DNA from: Dendrolimus kikuchii
Taxonomy: Eukaryota; Arthropoda; Insecta; Lepidoptera; Lasiocampidae
DNA length: 64,000 nucleotides
Direction of reading: 5' to 3'
NCBI GenBank assembly: GCA_019925095.2
Contig: CM034389.1
Location: 16,603,435-16,667,434 of the forward strand
Below the pieces are notes generated by a model. The model searched no databases and was not told where the DNA came from. It saw only the letters and a program-made list of their open reading frames with translations. This document shows, piece after piece, positions 47,701 to 57,240 of the stretch (within the stretch, counting starts at the first letter, position 1; each line of letters starts with the position of its first letter). Both the position numbers and the translations under genes were made by a program.

Positions 47701-47970
47701 CAATAACTTTTGATCTGAGGGTGGGCAAACGAAACTTTTGCCTGGACAAACATTGACTAACGATGAGCTAACACGTGATATATTGTTTGGTTAGAAAACC
47801 TCAATTGGAGGTGCCAGCTTCACAAACAATTTTTGTTTTTTTTATAACTTTTGAACCAAGGGTGGGCAAACGAAAATTTTTCCTGGGCAAACGTGGACTA
47901 ACGATGGACAAACGAATGAGATAGTGTAGGTTTAAAAATTCGCAACTCGAGTTGCCAACTTCACAGAGCT
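47701..47970 (-). repeat. FB2 right terminal domain
   Basis: Inverted counterpart of 38323-38605, with the palindrome at 47942-47955 and the end …CTTCACAGAGCT. Confidence 0.9.
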
Positions 47971-47979
47971 CAAGTTTTA
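47971..47979 (+). repeat. FB2 target-site duplication, right
   Basis: CAAGTTTTA, matching 38314-38322. Confidence 0.9.
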
Positions 47980-48011
47980 TCATTTATGTAGTTTACATAT
48001 AGACGGGGGTG

Positions 48012-48155
48012 GTATAGTTTGCGATATAAAATGAAGTGAATATTTCGGGGGCAAATACATAAAAATTTAATACAATGTAACCTGTACTACTTGCTCTTTA
48101 AACAAGAGACACGCACTAGAGGTAGACCCGCGGCGCGGCCGCGGGGTAAACTCTA

Positions 48156-48156
<1 letters not shown>
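48012..48156 (-). repeat. Uninterrupted copy of the repeat that hosts FB1
   Basis: The complement reads CTAGAGTTTACCCCGCGGCC, then GTGTCTCTTGTTTAAAGAGC, TACATTGTATTAAATTTTTA and ATTCACTTCATTTTATATCG. The FB1 flanks have the same order with FB1 inserted at the TCTCTTG position. It serves as a paralogous empty site. Confidence 0.8.

Positions 48157-48252
<96 letters not shown>
48157..48252. repeat. (TA)48 microsatellite
   Basis: Ninety-six bases of pure TA, flanked by inverted ACTCTAG and CTAGAGT, giving one long self-complementary tract. Confidence 0.97.
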
Positions 48253-48253
<1 letters not shown>

Positions 48254-48260
48254 TAGAGTT

Positions 48261-48440
48261 GATGGTGATGTCAGAAGCCTTAAGAATAGACGAGCTTGCA
48301 TGACAAGAGTTATGAATGTCAAAGAGGCAAGTGAGGTGTGTAAGAATAAGCCTAAATGGCACTCTGTTGTTCGTGCCTACCCCGCAAGGGAACTGGCGTG
48401 AAGTTATGTATGTATGTATGTATGTATATATATATATATA
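48261..48440 (+). repeat. SINE-like repeat with (ATGT)n tail, copy 3
   Basis: Same family as 2256 and 8265. Conserved GAGGTGTGTAAGAATAAGCC and GGCGTGAAGTTATGTATG, tail of ATGT then TA units. Confidence 0.85.
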
Positions 48441-48472
48441 AGGAGTGCATTTTATTACTAAAATTTCGTAAG

Positions 48473-48748
48473 TCGTGGTAGCGTAATGGCTAGCGCACTC
48501 TTCCCAAACTTAGAGGGCGCGGGTTCGATCCAGGCCGGAACGCATGCACCACTTAGGCAGTTTTCTGACCTAATGTGCGTATTGTTACAATTCATCGAAA
48601 ACATCGTGATGCAACCTACACATCGAGATAACCGATGTGTCGAACCTGACAAGCCGCCTTGGACAAGCGTGGCGGGTGTGCTGTCCGTTCCCCCTATAAT
48701 GGGAGGCCCGAGCCCAGCAGTGGGACATATATGGGCTGTTATAAAAAA
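48473..48748 (+). repeat. tRNA-derived SINE
   Basis: The head has an A box at about 48477-48490 (GGTAGCGTAATGGC) and a B box at 48532-48541 (GGTTCGATCC) at tRNA-like spacing. The body ends with GGCCCGAGCCCAGCAGTGGG and a tail of TTATAAAAAAAG. The 135-codon frame over it has no domain and is a by-product of the SINE. Confidence 0.85.
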
Positions 48749-49029
48749 AGATCGTACAATTCTAAGCGCGCATAGTAAATATTATTTTTCTCAGAACCTA
48801 TCGCCGGACTATGACGACGACTATGTAGAGTTATATATTATTATAAATGTGAAGGTAGAAAATTCATTTTCATTCTCTAGAAATTTATTTTGATCTTCAT
48901 ATTTGAACTAAGTATTAATATTTAATTTCTCAAACCTTAAAAGCTCTCTTTAATCAAGAATATAATACCAGTAAAGTTTTGGAAGCGTAATGAATTTAGC
49001 CTCATGATATTTTTAGAGAAATATGTGTA

Positions 49030-49312
49030 AGTTGGCAGTAGTATTTAGGTGATGGGTCGCCTCGCACCTCAGCCGGGAAGCGACCCTTATCAAACGCCAT
49101 CCGATTAGGCCCGGATTAACCGGACAAATGGAATGTGTAATTATCTCCATATAACTAATCGTGTTAAACTATATACATTCGTATTGTGCACCATACACTG
49201 TAATATGAAATTGTTCAGATTAGTATATCGTCCTTTCCCCCTAAAAATAGGGAGACCCGGGCCCACCAGGGGCACGTTCTGGGTAGTGATTAGGTGTTAT
49301 AATAATTAGACT
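49030..49312 (+). repeat. Degenerate SINE or LINE tail related to 48473
   Basis: The end (TTCCCCCTAAAAATAGGGAG, CCCGGGCCCACCAGGGGCAC, GGTGTTATAATAA) parallels the tail of the 48473 SINE (TTCCCCCTATAATGGGAGGC, CCCAGCAGTGGG). The tRNA-like head is not recognisable. Confidence 0.5.
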
Positions 49313-49480
49313 CTTGAAAGGTCATCCTATTTCTAAAGTCAACTTTTCGGCTTTCATATCTTGTGTTTTACATACATTCTCATTTTTCATCTTATAACCT
49401 TTTGTCACATTTACAGAACAAAATTTTGTTACGAGTTTAGCGGGACTCTAATTAAAATGGCGTTGGAATTATTATAGAGT
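49313..49480. other. Unassigned DNA
   Basis: Nothing recognised. Confidence 0.3.
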
Positions 49481-49880
49481 TTATTACAGCTATACAAACA
49501 CGTATAACACAGGTACAAATATAATCGAACACAACAAATCCAAACGTAATGTAGAACGTTGTGATTTAATAAAACGCGCAAAGTCCGTCACTATTAGATT
49601 CCCGATTGTACACACGTCATGCCTTGATCGTAGTTGTCGCTTAACTGCCCTCTCTTTCCATTAGGCCATCGTTTTATACCTCACAGATACAAATGTGCCC
49701 ATCGACGTAATCCGCAACACATGGCTCATTATTCAGCCGCAAGCGGCTATAAACGAGTACAATAAAACAATAGGCTGTTCTCTAGAAATGTATGCCAATA
49801 GCTATGTAAACAAAAGAAGACGATCATAAAAGAATTACAATTAGTTCAAATGCCGACAGGTAATAAAATGTGTTTTTACA
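49481..49880 (+). repeat. Dispersed repeat pair C, copy 1
   Basis: About 400 bp matching 59412-59831 in the same orientation: CTATACAAACACGTATAACA, TCCCGATTGTA and TAATAAAATGTGTTTTTACA are shared, with many substitutions and one longer stretch in copy 2. No coding motif, and no LTR-like or inverted ends that I can defend. Confidence 0.75.
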
Positions 49881-49989
49881 GATATGCTGGTGGAATTTGT
49901 TTTTGTCGGAACCTAAGTTATAACAATATCATTAATATAATTGAAACAATCGTATGTCCTATATGTATACCACCTTCGTGACATTCAAT

Positions 49990-50130
49990 CAGTTTTTTTT
50001 CTGCCACGGGTTGTCTGGAAGAGATCGCTTTATAGCTTTATAGATATAAGGTAAAAACATTACTAATAACATTATTTTGTGTTTATCTGTGTATATCTAT
50101 TGGACTCTTTTGTCTTGCAATAAATAAATT
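49990..50130 (+). repeat. LINE/SINE tail family D, copy 1
   Basis: CTGCCACGGGTTGTCTGGAA, GAGATCGCTTTATAGC and a closing TTTTGTCTTGCAATAAATAA. Related copies: 53575-53720 (plus), 54230-54400 (minus), possibly 4490-4560. Confidence 0.6.
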
Positions 50131-50720
50131 ATTAATATAGGAATTAAACCGCCTATTGTGCACATTTAGAATATTTTTAAACTATAAGTTTTCTGTAATG
50201 CTGTATAACAAAGACTTAGCTTTCTATCGGTCATATTGTATCTTCTACTTTATTTAAGTTTTTCTACGGTTTGTAGATTTACTCAGTATTATATATTTTA
50301 AATATTTAACGTGGGGAACTTCAAGGGCCTTGTGGCCTTGGCGGCCCCATATAATCCGCCATATCAGTCTTAACCAAATTGTAGGTCTTTAATTAACGTC
50401 AAACTACGAATTTCTTGTTTTCACTCGAAAAGCGAGATTTCACAAAAGATTTAAAATGTTTACACAAATAACACAAATTCCAGCTTAAATTTCTTTTTAA
50501 CAGAAACAAAAAAATCTTTAACCGACTTCTTTCTACAACATCTAGAACAGACGAATTGAGAATCTACTCCTTTTTGAAGTCGGTTAAAAATAAACAATAT
50601 CCCATAGCTTTGGTCTATAATCAAATTTATACTTTTTCAAGATAAAACCTTCTAAAATACCTAGCCATTACTTTTTTAGGATATGGTACATTAAGAAAGA
50701 AATTAAATACCAATGTCTAT
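50131..50720. other. AT-rich DNA, no recognised feature
   Basis: No supported feature. Confidence 0.35.
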
Positions 50721-50726
50721 ATACAG

Positions 50727-50992
50727 CGCGTTCCATTAGTAGCTCACAACGCCTAAAATGCTCCGTTACCCGATCCATAAGGCAACCGCGGTCGTTGTGG
50801 TCGTGGCGAAAACGTCAGTAATGACGTCATTATTTTCGATCACACAACGCTCACAACGACCCATGTCAAGAGGTGGGTCAAATAACCGTTCCACTTAGGT
50901 TTACGATTGTAACGTCGGCAAGCAAGTGGAACGGGAAAAATCGCGGTCGTGAACTTGGTCGTCGTGAATCTGTAATGGAACGTTAGTCTCCA
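50727..50992. mobile_element. MITE with GCGTTCCATTA-like ends
   Basis: The ends are inverted: GCGTTCCATTA with TCACAACG on the left, and (read inward) ACGTTCCATTA with TCACGACG on the right. A second inverted pair lies inside (CCGCGGTCGTTGTGGTCGTG and the complement of a GACCGCGATTTTTCCC block). At 50819-50832 is a perfect 14-bp palindrome, TAATGACGTCATTA. It has no coding capacity. Confidence 0.65.
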
Positions 50993-51064
50993 TAATCTGT
51001 ATAATAGTTAATTATGGTCAATATTCTACCAAAAAATGGCAAAGAAGGTTCAAGAACTTTCAAT

Positions 51065-51120
51065 AAATAAAATTATAAAACTGAAAATAACCTTATTTTC
51101 AAAGTTTTATAATTTTATTT
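51065..51120. repeat. Strong AT-rich hairpin
   Basis: AAATAAAATTATAAAACTGA and the following AAATAA pair with the inverted copy ending at 51120, with a two-base bulge and a two-base loop. It could equally be a tiny MITE or a cruciform. Confidence 0.85.
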
Positions 51121-51363
51121 GTCTGCAAAGTACAACTAAATATTATGTAAATATAATCTAATTGTAGGATTATATTTTTAAACTAAAATTTTCTACAAAT
51201 CATAATTCAAGCTCGATATTTATTAGTTTTTGGATTTCAATAACCATAAGAAGATATATATTTATAGGCTCGTCATCTTCATCTGCGTTAGTGTAAAAGA
51301 TTTAGGCGGTTTCATGCAGATATGGCGATGCGTTATTTGAGATGCGACATTGTAAATGACCAT

Positions 51364-51495
51364 AAATATTGACAGATAACGTACGTATATACTCTAATGT
51401 GGCTATGCGTTAATGGCGTTGTTTCTTAACGTTTTACATAAGACCCATTCAGCTACAGTCCAAATCAAAGCATATGAAGTCCCAGCATAAAAGCA
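51364..51495 (+). repeat. Dispersed repeat pair A, copy 2
   Basis: Counterpart of 5861-6000. Confidence 0.65.
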
Positions 51496-52085
51496 TCAAT
51501 AAATACTGTATTAGGTATTGAACTTTACTACGAAGATTTGCAGTTAATTAGTTGTATTAAAAAGTAATTGAACATGAATTAAATGCTAAAAGGTGACTCC
51601 CCTACGAACAGCCGCATCACTCATATTGAATGTAAAATTGGTTACCGCCCGCAATGTTCTGTGGCGAGGCCGACCGTTGAGTACTCTTAGTTCAGAGCCA
51701 TCCATGCCACTCATGAAAACAAACAAAACGGTTGAAACCCAATTCATTTACATCCGCACTTCGCCTATTAATGATCTGTTTAACCATTTAATTTACGTTC
51801 AACTACTTATTACATTTCGATTCAATATTTACATACGTTTATGATTATGTACAAAACCGGCCAAGTATATTCGGACTTCTTCTGTTGCTTTTGTTATTCT
51901 ACTGCTCACCCCTAAAATATGGTATACTTAGCTTAAAATATCGCATATCTCAAAAATTACCCTCTAAATTGTTTTTTTATAAAATTTCCATCATGCATTA
52001 TGTGGTTAAAAGTTTAAGACACGCACAGAATTTTTTTTTACTGAGTTATTTTTTGAAAACCTATTCCACATTGCCTTTTATACTT
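51496..52085. other. Unassigned AT-rich DNA
   Basis: Two open frames (83 and 97 codons) lack recognisable domains. I do not call them genes. Confidence 0.35.
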
Positions 52086-52087
52086 AC

Positions 52088-52340
52088 ACTAGCTGTGCCC
52101 GCGACGTCGTCCGCGTGGAATTTGTTTTCAAAACCCCCCGATTTTAAAACATTCTTCCTTGGTGCTCCGCTCCCATAGATCTTAGCGTGATAATATATAT
52201 ATATATATATAGCCTTCCTTGGTAAATAGGCTATCTAACACTGAAATAATTTTTCAAATCAGACCAGTGATTCCTGAGATTAGCGCGTTCAGTCAAACAA
52301 ACAAACAAACTCTTCAGCTTTATATGTTAGTATAAGAACG
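52088..52340 (+). repeat. 'ctagctgtgcccgcg' interspersed repeat, copy 2
   Basis: Head CTAGCTGTGCCCGCGACGTC, internal TTCCTGAGATTAGCGCGTTC, an AAAC run and an end of TTCAGCTTTATATGTTAGTA, with a short (TA)n at 52189-52210. Apparently a complete short copy. Confidence 0.65.
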
Positions 52341-53150
52341 GTATATACATAAAGCATATTCATCCCTCAGTCACGTTATGAAGTTCCCCCCAATTTGTAT
52401 ATTTAAAAAAATATCAACACTATAATATAGTGGTTTTCGAGATATAATGTAAACAGTGACAATATATTATGAATAATCTTCAAGCTAAATGACTGACAGA
52501 CAGACAGCGGGTCCGATATATGAAACATATATGGGGTTTACCATTTCACTGCAGAACCCTAAATATACAAAGCTGTTTTCCGCAAATTTTCTTGAATAAT
52601 ATTCTCTTCAATTCTTAATTTATGTACCGTTATACGTAAAGTAAGTACTATCTGTTTCTGACCGCTTTTATCCCTACTCTTGATTTTAACAAGACATCAA
52701 AGGCAAACATTTAAAAGCAAAAAATAAAAGGCCAGTAAAGTCAACATCAAAAGCATCTCTTCTGCAAACGATCGAATTTATTATTCGATGAACAAAACAG
52801 AGGTTTGAGAACAACAAGGTGAACTTTACACGAGGTCTACGCCCAGTTCGGATTTGCCGAGAGACACCCAAACTGCGGGCCCTGGTTACAATTAACTGTC
52901 GACATGTTTCAATTTCCACTCTCCACTAAATACTAAATCCTTAGTTAATATTCTGGTTGAAGCTCGACATTTGAAATGCTTGGATTAGTACAATTGTTTT
53001 ATCTTACAGGCTTCTAATTGCGAGAAAAGACATACCGAACTCAAACACAAGCTTCAGCCCAACTTTAGCCCAAAAATGTCCCATTACAGTACTCAACGCT
53101 TTCTATTTTAACGGAACAAGTACAACAAGTTTCAGATTGATAATTTTAAT
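52341..53150. other. Unassigned DNA with a short conserved block
   Basis: At 52887-52918 the sequence AATTAACTGTCGACATGTTT continues CAATTTCCACTC and closely matches 54889-54920. No other feature is supported; the 77-codon minus frame at 52686-52919 has no domain. Confidence 0.35.
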
Positions 53151-53199
53151 GTGCAAATTTCAAAATATTATAAAATTCTCAACTAGCCGTATCTGGACA

Positions 53200-53545
53200 G
53201 AAAAAACAACCGGAATAGACTCTATAAACGATGTTTTTTTATTTTCTTGTCTGTTTGTTCGGGGTTCACGTAAAACTACTGGACCGATTGCGATGCGGTT
53301 TTCGCTGATTGACAGCAAGTTTTTAGACTTAAAATCTGCGCTACTTTTTGTCCTAGGAATCTCACGGGAAATTTTCTGGGAATTATTTAAAATGGCCAGA
53401 TAAAAAAAAATCTAATTCCATTGTAATTTTTCACTGATCGATAGCACATTTTATTTAATAAAATGCGTGACACTTTTTATCCCAGGAATCCCGCGGGAAT
53501 TTCAAGTCAAACGTGGAAGAATTCGCGGGCATATTCTAGTTATAA
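53200..53545 (+). repeat. Dispersed family B, copy 3
   Basis: Contains GGTTCACGTAAAACTACTGG, CGATGCGGTTTTCGCTGATT and AAAATCTGCGCTACTTTTTG, and ends with TTCGCGGGCATATTCTAGT, which looks like an inverted form of the 'tgcccgcgac' head. The 88-codon frame here lies within the repeat. Confidence 0.7.
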
Positions 53546-53574
53546 AAATAAGATGCAGAAGGTTTGAACAATAA

Positions 53575-53720
53575 TCTACCATGTCTGTTATACGGAGCTG
53601 ATAAAATGTTGCTCAGAAGAGATTGCTTTAAATAATAAACCAGCCTTATAGTATTTAAGGTATAAGTGTGTTGCTTTTTATCATGTTAATGCACAATAAA
53701 GAGTATTGTAATATGTTTTG
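53575..53720 (+). repeat. LINE/SINE tail family D, copy 2 (diverged)
   Basis: GCTCAGAAGAGATTGCTTTA, then TAAGTGTGTTGCTTTTTATC and GCACAATAAAGAGTATTG follow the order of the 49990 copy. Confidence 0.45.
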
Positions 53721-54229
53721 AAAATAAAGTTTTTTTTTTAGTTCCGTAGCCATTTTGATAAACAAGATACGCTTATGTTTTCGTCATAACCGTCAATACG
53801 TCTGTCCGCCTGTTTTCGAAAGTTATAATCATTTTTCTCAGACTACTGGAAGAAATTTGGCCAATAATTGTAGTTTATATGGCGCTACATAATAGTGTAC
53901 TAAAGTTAAAAATTAAAATGAGTAGTGGCCGTCAATGGCTTATTATATGTAACTGAAGGTAATGTAGGAGATAGTCTTGTCAAGTGTCGATAAATAAATC
54001 TTGTAAAGTCAGATGACATTCTTTAAAGACTTTTTTATTTCAGTGGGGATAGCTTCCAAAGTTGCGAAAATTTGCCATATTATCTTTCAGCGTATAACTG
54101 GAATAGAAAAGAAAATACAATAGTTAACGATCTTTTTAATAAAGAAGATCGTCCATACACTAATTTTCATAACCTTTAGGTATAATTATTATGATAGCTG
54201 TTACAATACATAGCGGTCGCTGTAATAAA
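53721..54229. other. Unassigned AT-rich DNA
   Basis: No supported feature. Confidence 0.3.
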
Positions 54230-54400
54230 AATCTGTTTAGAAAGTATTGTTAGTAGGTTTAGTGTTAGATAGATAGATAACACTTTTATGTACACCATTA
54301 CAGAAAACTTACGAACTAGTATTATTCTAATTGTGTGCAAAGGGCGATCTTATCGATAGAAAGCGATCTCTTCCAAACAACCCGTGGCAAGAATATTGCT
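54230..54400 (-). repeat. LINE/SINE tail family D, copy 3
   Basis: On the minus strand: TTGCCACGGGTTGTTTGGAA, GAGATCGCTTTC and GATAAGATCGCC, matching the 49990 copy in reverse. Confidence 0.65.
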
Positions 54401-54769
54401 GATTAGGAATGGCGATGGTGGTATACATAATTATTGTACGATTATTTACATTTTACTAATAAATATACAACTATATTATAGTTTTAAATAATCTCATTTT
54501 AGTTTATCATCAATAATGTTAGTGTTCTATTCATTTAATCTTAAAATAATATAAAAATCCATAGCGACATAGTTGCGCTTATTTTGAAACTCATGTACGT
54601 ATTAAGATGTATTCGAAAAAAGTTTACAAAGGCAATTTGATATTTAATTTTAATATAAGCTTGAAAGATGATACTGATAATGAGCATATCAAAAGATATA
54701 AACGTTAATCGTTTCATATTTCTACGTAAAGAGTATCTACTAATATTGCAATCAGCAACTGCTAATGTC

Positions 54770-54930
54770 TTCAGATAACATTTCTTTGCAGGAAAAGGAC
54801 GCCAGGCGTGGTGGGGGGTGAGGGTAGAAGGGCAGAGGATAATCCTGATGCGGGGACTGCCCAGTTGCGCACCCTCACGGACCTCGACGCAATTAACTCT
54901 CGACATGTTTCAATTTACACTCGCAAATAC
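54770..54930 (+). other. GC-rich island of unknown nature
   Basis: A 150-bp GC-rich block in AT-rich DNA, preceded by TTCTTTGCAGG, which resembles a splice acceptor. It ends with the block shared with 52887-52918; in one frame both give INSRHVSI-like or INCRHVSI-like peptides. It could be a host exon, repeat debris or chance; I cannot decide. Confidence 0.25.
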
Positions 54931-55130
54931 GCGGCCCGACAACCGCTCTATTGTATACTGCTGTGTTGGCGTACTCGTTTCATATACGTACTATTATATT
55001 ATAATATAGGTCGGCATACACTTCGATACCACACTCCAATGCATAATGCACTCCAAATTAGGCTATTTCTAACGCATATAAAACTTATGCTTGTGTAATT
55101 ATAGAATCGGCTTATTTTTGAAAAATTTTA

Positions 55131-55640
55131 CATATTTTTTTATTGCAAAGCTTGCAAACAGACAGACGGCACAGCTAATGGAAAGTGGTTACCATCATCT
55201 ATAAACTTTTGCAACACCAAGGGCGAAGCTATTGCATTGTCAGGCTATACAATAGAATGAATTAGGATGGGATAGGATGAGAGGGATCAGGCAGAAGGAA
55301 TGGAATAGAGGGGATAAAATATGGTATTGGAATAGGGACATAGGATATAGGGAGAGGGAAGAAGTAGGCATCACATGAAACACGATTAACTGAAGGCAAA
55401 GCGCTGCACGCCAATATTCTAAGAGAGAGGGTGTTACACAAGCGTAACTTGCTTAATTTGGGGATCACACCAAGGGTGCAACCAATATACTACCCCTCTC
55501 TAAAGGGAGACTAGCACTTGGTCACTAATGCTAGAACACAACTCAAGGTTGATATAGAGGCATACTCTAGACCAGGGGTGGTCAGTCATCCGACGAGTAA
55601 ATTCCCTACCACCTGGGTGTTTAGTCGCCTTTTATGTCTT
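55131..55640 (-). repeat. Composite LINE 3'-end repeat
   Basis: On the minus strand this resembles the 8786/10335 family at both ends: a tail at 55131-55240 (TTGCAATAAAAAAA and GGTAACCACTTTCCATTAGC) and an upstream part at 55505-55640 (ACCACCCCTGGTCTAGAGTA). Between them lies about 260 bp of purine-rich DNA and the segment ACACAAGCGTAACTTGCTTA shared with the SINE at 5578-5826, but on the opposite strand to the LINE part. Confidence 0.55.
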
Positions 55641-57065
55641 TATCTACTTCTCTCTTCGTTTTACATTTGCCAAGTAACAGGTATACAAATGGGACCACCT
55701 TGGAGCTATACTGAACTCAACGCAAAACATTAATAAAAGATTGTGGATTTGTTGGCAGTTTACAGGCAGTAGAAGTGAAACTTCATAGAATATATTCACA
55801 GATAATTGACTCTCTAATCTGTACTGCACAATGTAAAAATCGTAATATCTTATTCTCTCTCAGGCTTAGTCGTATAGATTTATTTGTTAATCTCTTTTTA
55901 GTGTCGCTTTCTAGTGTTCATCGAATTTCAAATCACAACGATTCTAAAGAAGTTTCATTTCAAAAAAACATTATACGAAGCGTTTACTTTAATGGTGGTT
56001 AAAATTTAGCATAAGGTAACATTAACCATACAAGTAGTGTGACATTTTTATTAATGATAAGTTAATAAATTGTATAAGTCGTGCGCCGAAGTTTTGCCGA
56101 TGATCACCCACACACGTACAAAATATATACACATATTGTATCAAAACTATATATAATTTTCATACATTTCGGTTCAATTTTGATCGTTCAAGTTTACTAT
56201 ATGCGGTTTACCGTATATAACGATGGTACTTGCCAGACGCCTTCGTGCGTGGAGTTCAGCTAGGCCTAGCACTTGCAAATCACAGTTTTTTTTTTGTGGT
56301 ATTCATAAACTAATTCACTGTTTCTGTTTGGTATTAAGTTTTTTTTTATAATGAATAGGTTCGCGTTTGACTGACATTGCGCCTGACGTCAGGCAGAAAT
56401 GCAGTCTAAGGTGGAGCATGCTTACCTAGAAGATACCTGTTCACGCGAGACTTAAAGACATCTAGATTGTATTCTTCAGGAAAGACAGACGACAGTAAAG
56501 AGTTTCACTCTTCAGCGGTGCGTATGATGAAAGAGGAAGCATAGCGTTTCGTTAAAAGGTCGTTTTGATTATTAGGTATCCGTTTTGGTTTTTGCAAAAG
56601 GCAGGCCATCTGCCATCTAGCGTTGGCTTTTCCAAGCCCCTCTATCCGCGACTATGTAATCGAGACTGAAGGGGGTGCCCGGTGCCCCAGATAGGGCAGA
56701 GGAGCGAGATGAAATGCTACTCCGTCTCAAAGAAAGATCTTCCAGCGAGGCTAATACTGGTCCTCGCAGGCCTATTGTTATAGTTATTATATTAATTTGT
56801 ATATACTCTTTGTATGTTTCGGGAAACGTTTGTGACCTCAATTATTGCACAGCGCCATCTATTGGCATGTAAGTGTTCCACTACAAGACAAAAAAAGGTG
56901 CGCATTTTAAATAAATACATCAAACGAACGATGAAGTTGGTACACACATCAAAATTAAAAACGTCCATCTTTTTTAAGTCGGGAATGAAGTGACAAAAAA
57001 ATTACATAATTTTCCACCAAAACAAAACAGTTCAAGATAATTCAATCCAAAATATTTTGGCGAGA
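55641..57065. other. Mostly unassigned, with probable repeat debris
   Basis: The blocks at about 56370-56560 and 56620-56760 are GC-richer and look like old interspersed elements, but no motif allows a class. Small frames here have no domain. Confidence 0.3.
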
Positions 57066-57070
57066 AAATA

Positions 57071-57240
57071 CTTATAATTGGACGTAGTTTAGTAGAAAGG
57101 ACTCAACCCACATTGTGGTCAAAAATGAGTTGTATATACCAATTTACCAGCAATTTTTGTCTAAATTTAAAACCTCAATAACTCAAAAACGACTTTTTTG
57201 TGTGTTAGGTCGTTTCTGCTAAACTACGGCCAATTATAAG
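57071..57240. mobile_element. Foldback MITE
   Basis: Left end CTTATAATTGGACGTAGTTT; right end, read inward, CTTATAATTGGCCGTAGTTT, continuing AGYAGAAASGACY in both. Inner sequences (GTCAAAAATGAGTTGTAT and the complement of ATAACTCAAAAACGAC) also pair, so nearly all of its 170 bp folds on itself. Confidence 0.85.

Larger units (their letters stand above)
38323..47970. mobile_element. FB2: second giant foldback element
   Basis: A 9648-bp element with the same ends, array unit and spacer as FB1 and its own perfect 9-bp duplication, showing a separate insertion event. The left arm is short (about 12 landmark motifs) and the right arm long (about 45), the reverse of the asymmetry in FB1. It has no transposase and is not interrupted by other elements. 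Confidence 0.92.

Noticed and set aside
18235..47970. Simple centromeric or dispersed satellite
   Set aside because: Paired inverted ends, 9-bp duplications and an empty-site paralogue show that the arrays are bounded mobile elements, although the unit behaves like a satellite.
18500..47983. Dozens of open frames of 70-81 codons in the arrays, as a possible repeated protein family
   Set aside because: They recur because the DNA unit recurs. The unit length is mostly not a multiple of three, most do not open at ATG, and the same frames appear on whichever strand the array faces. No protein domain is visible.
48473..48545. Functional tRNA gene
   Set aside because: A and B boxes are present, but I could not form a good acceptor stem, and a repeat body follows directly. 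It fits a SINE head better. The same holds for 5750-5826.
51593..52178. Possible host genes (83 and 97 codons)
   Set aside because: AT-rich frames with no domain; the second runs into an interspersed repeat.
54541..54906. A 121-codon minus-strand gene
   Set aside because: It crosses a GC-rich island and AT-rich DNA with an abrupt composition change and has no recognisable domain.
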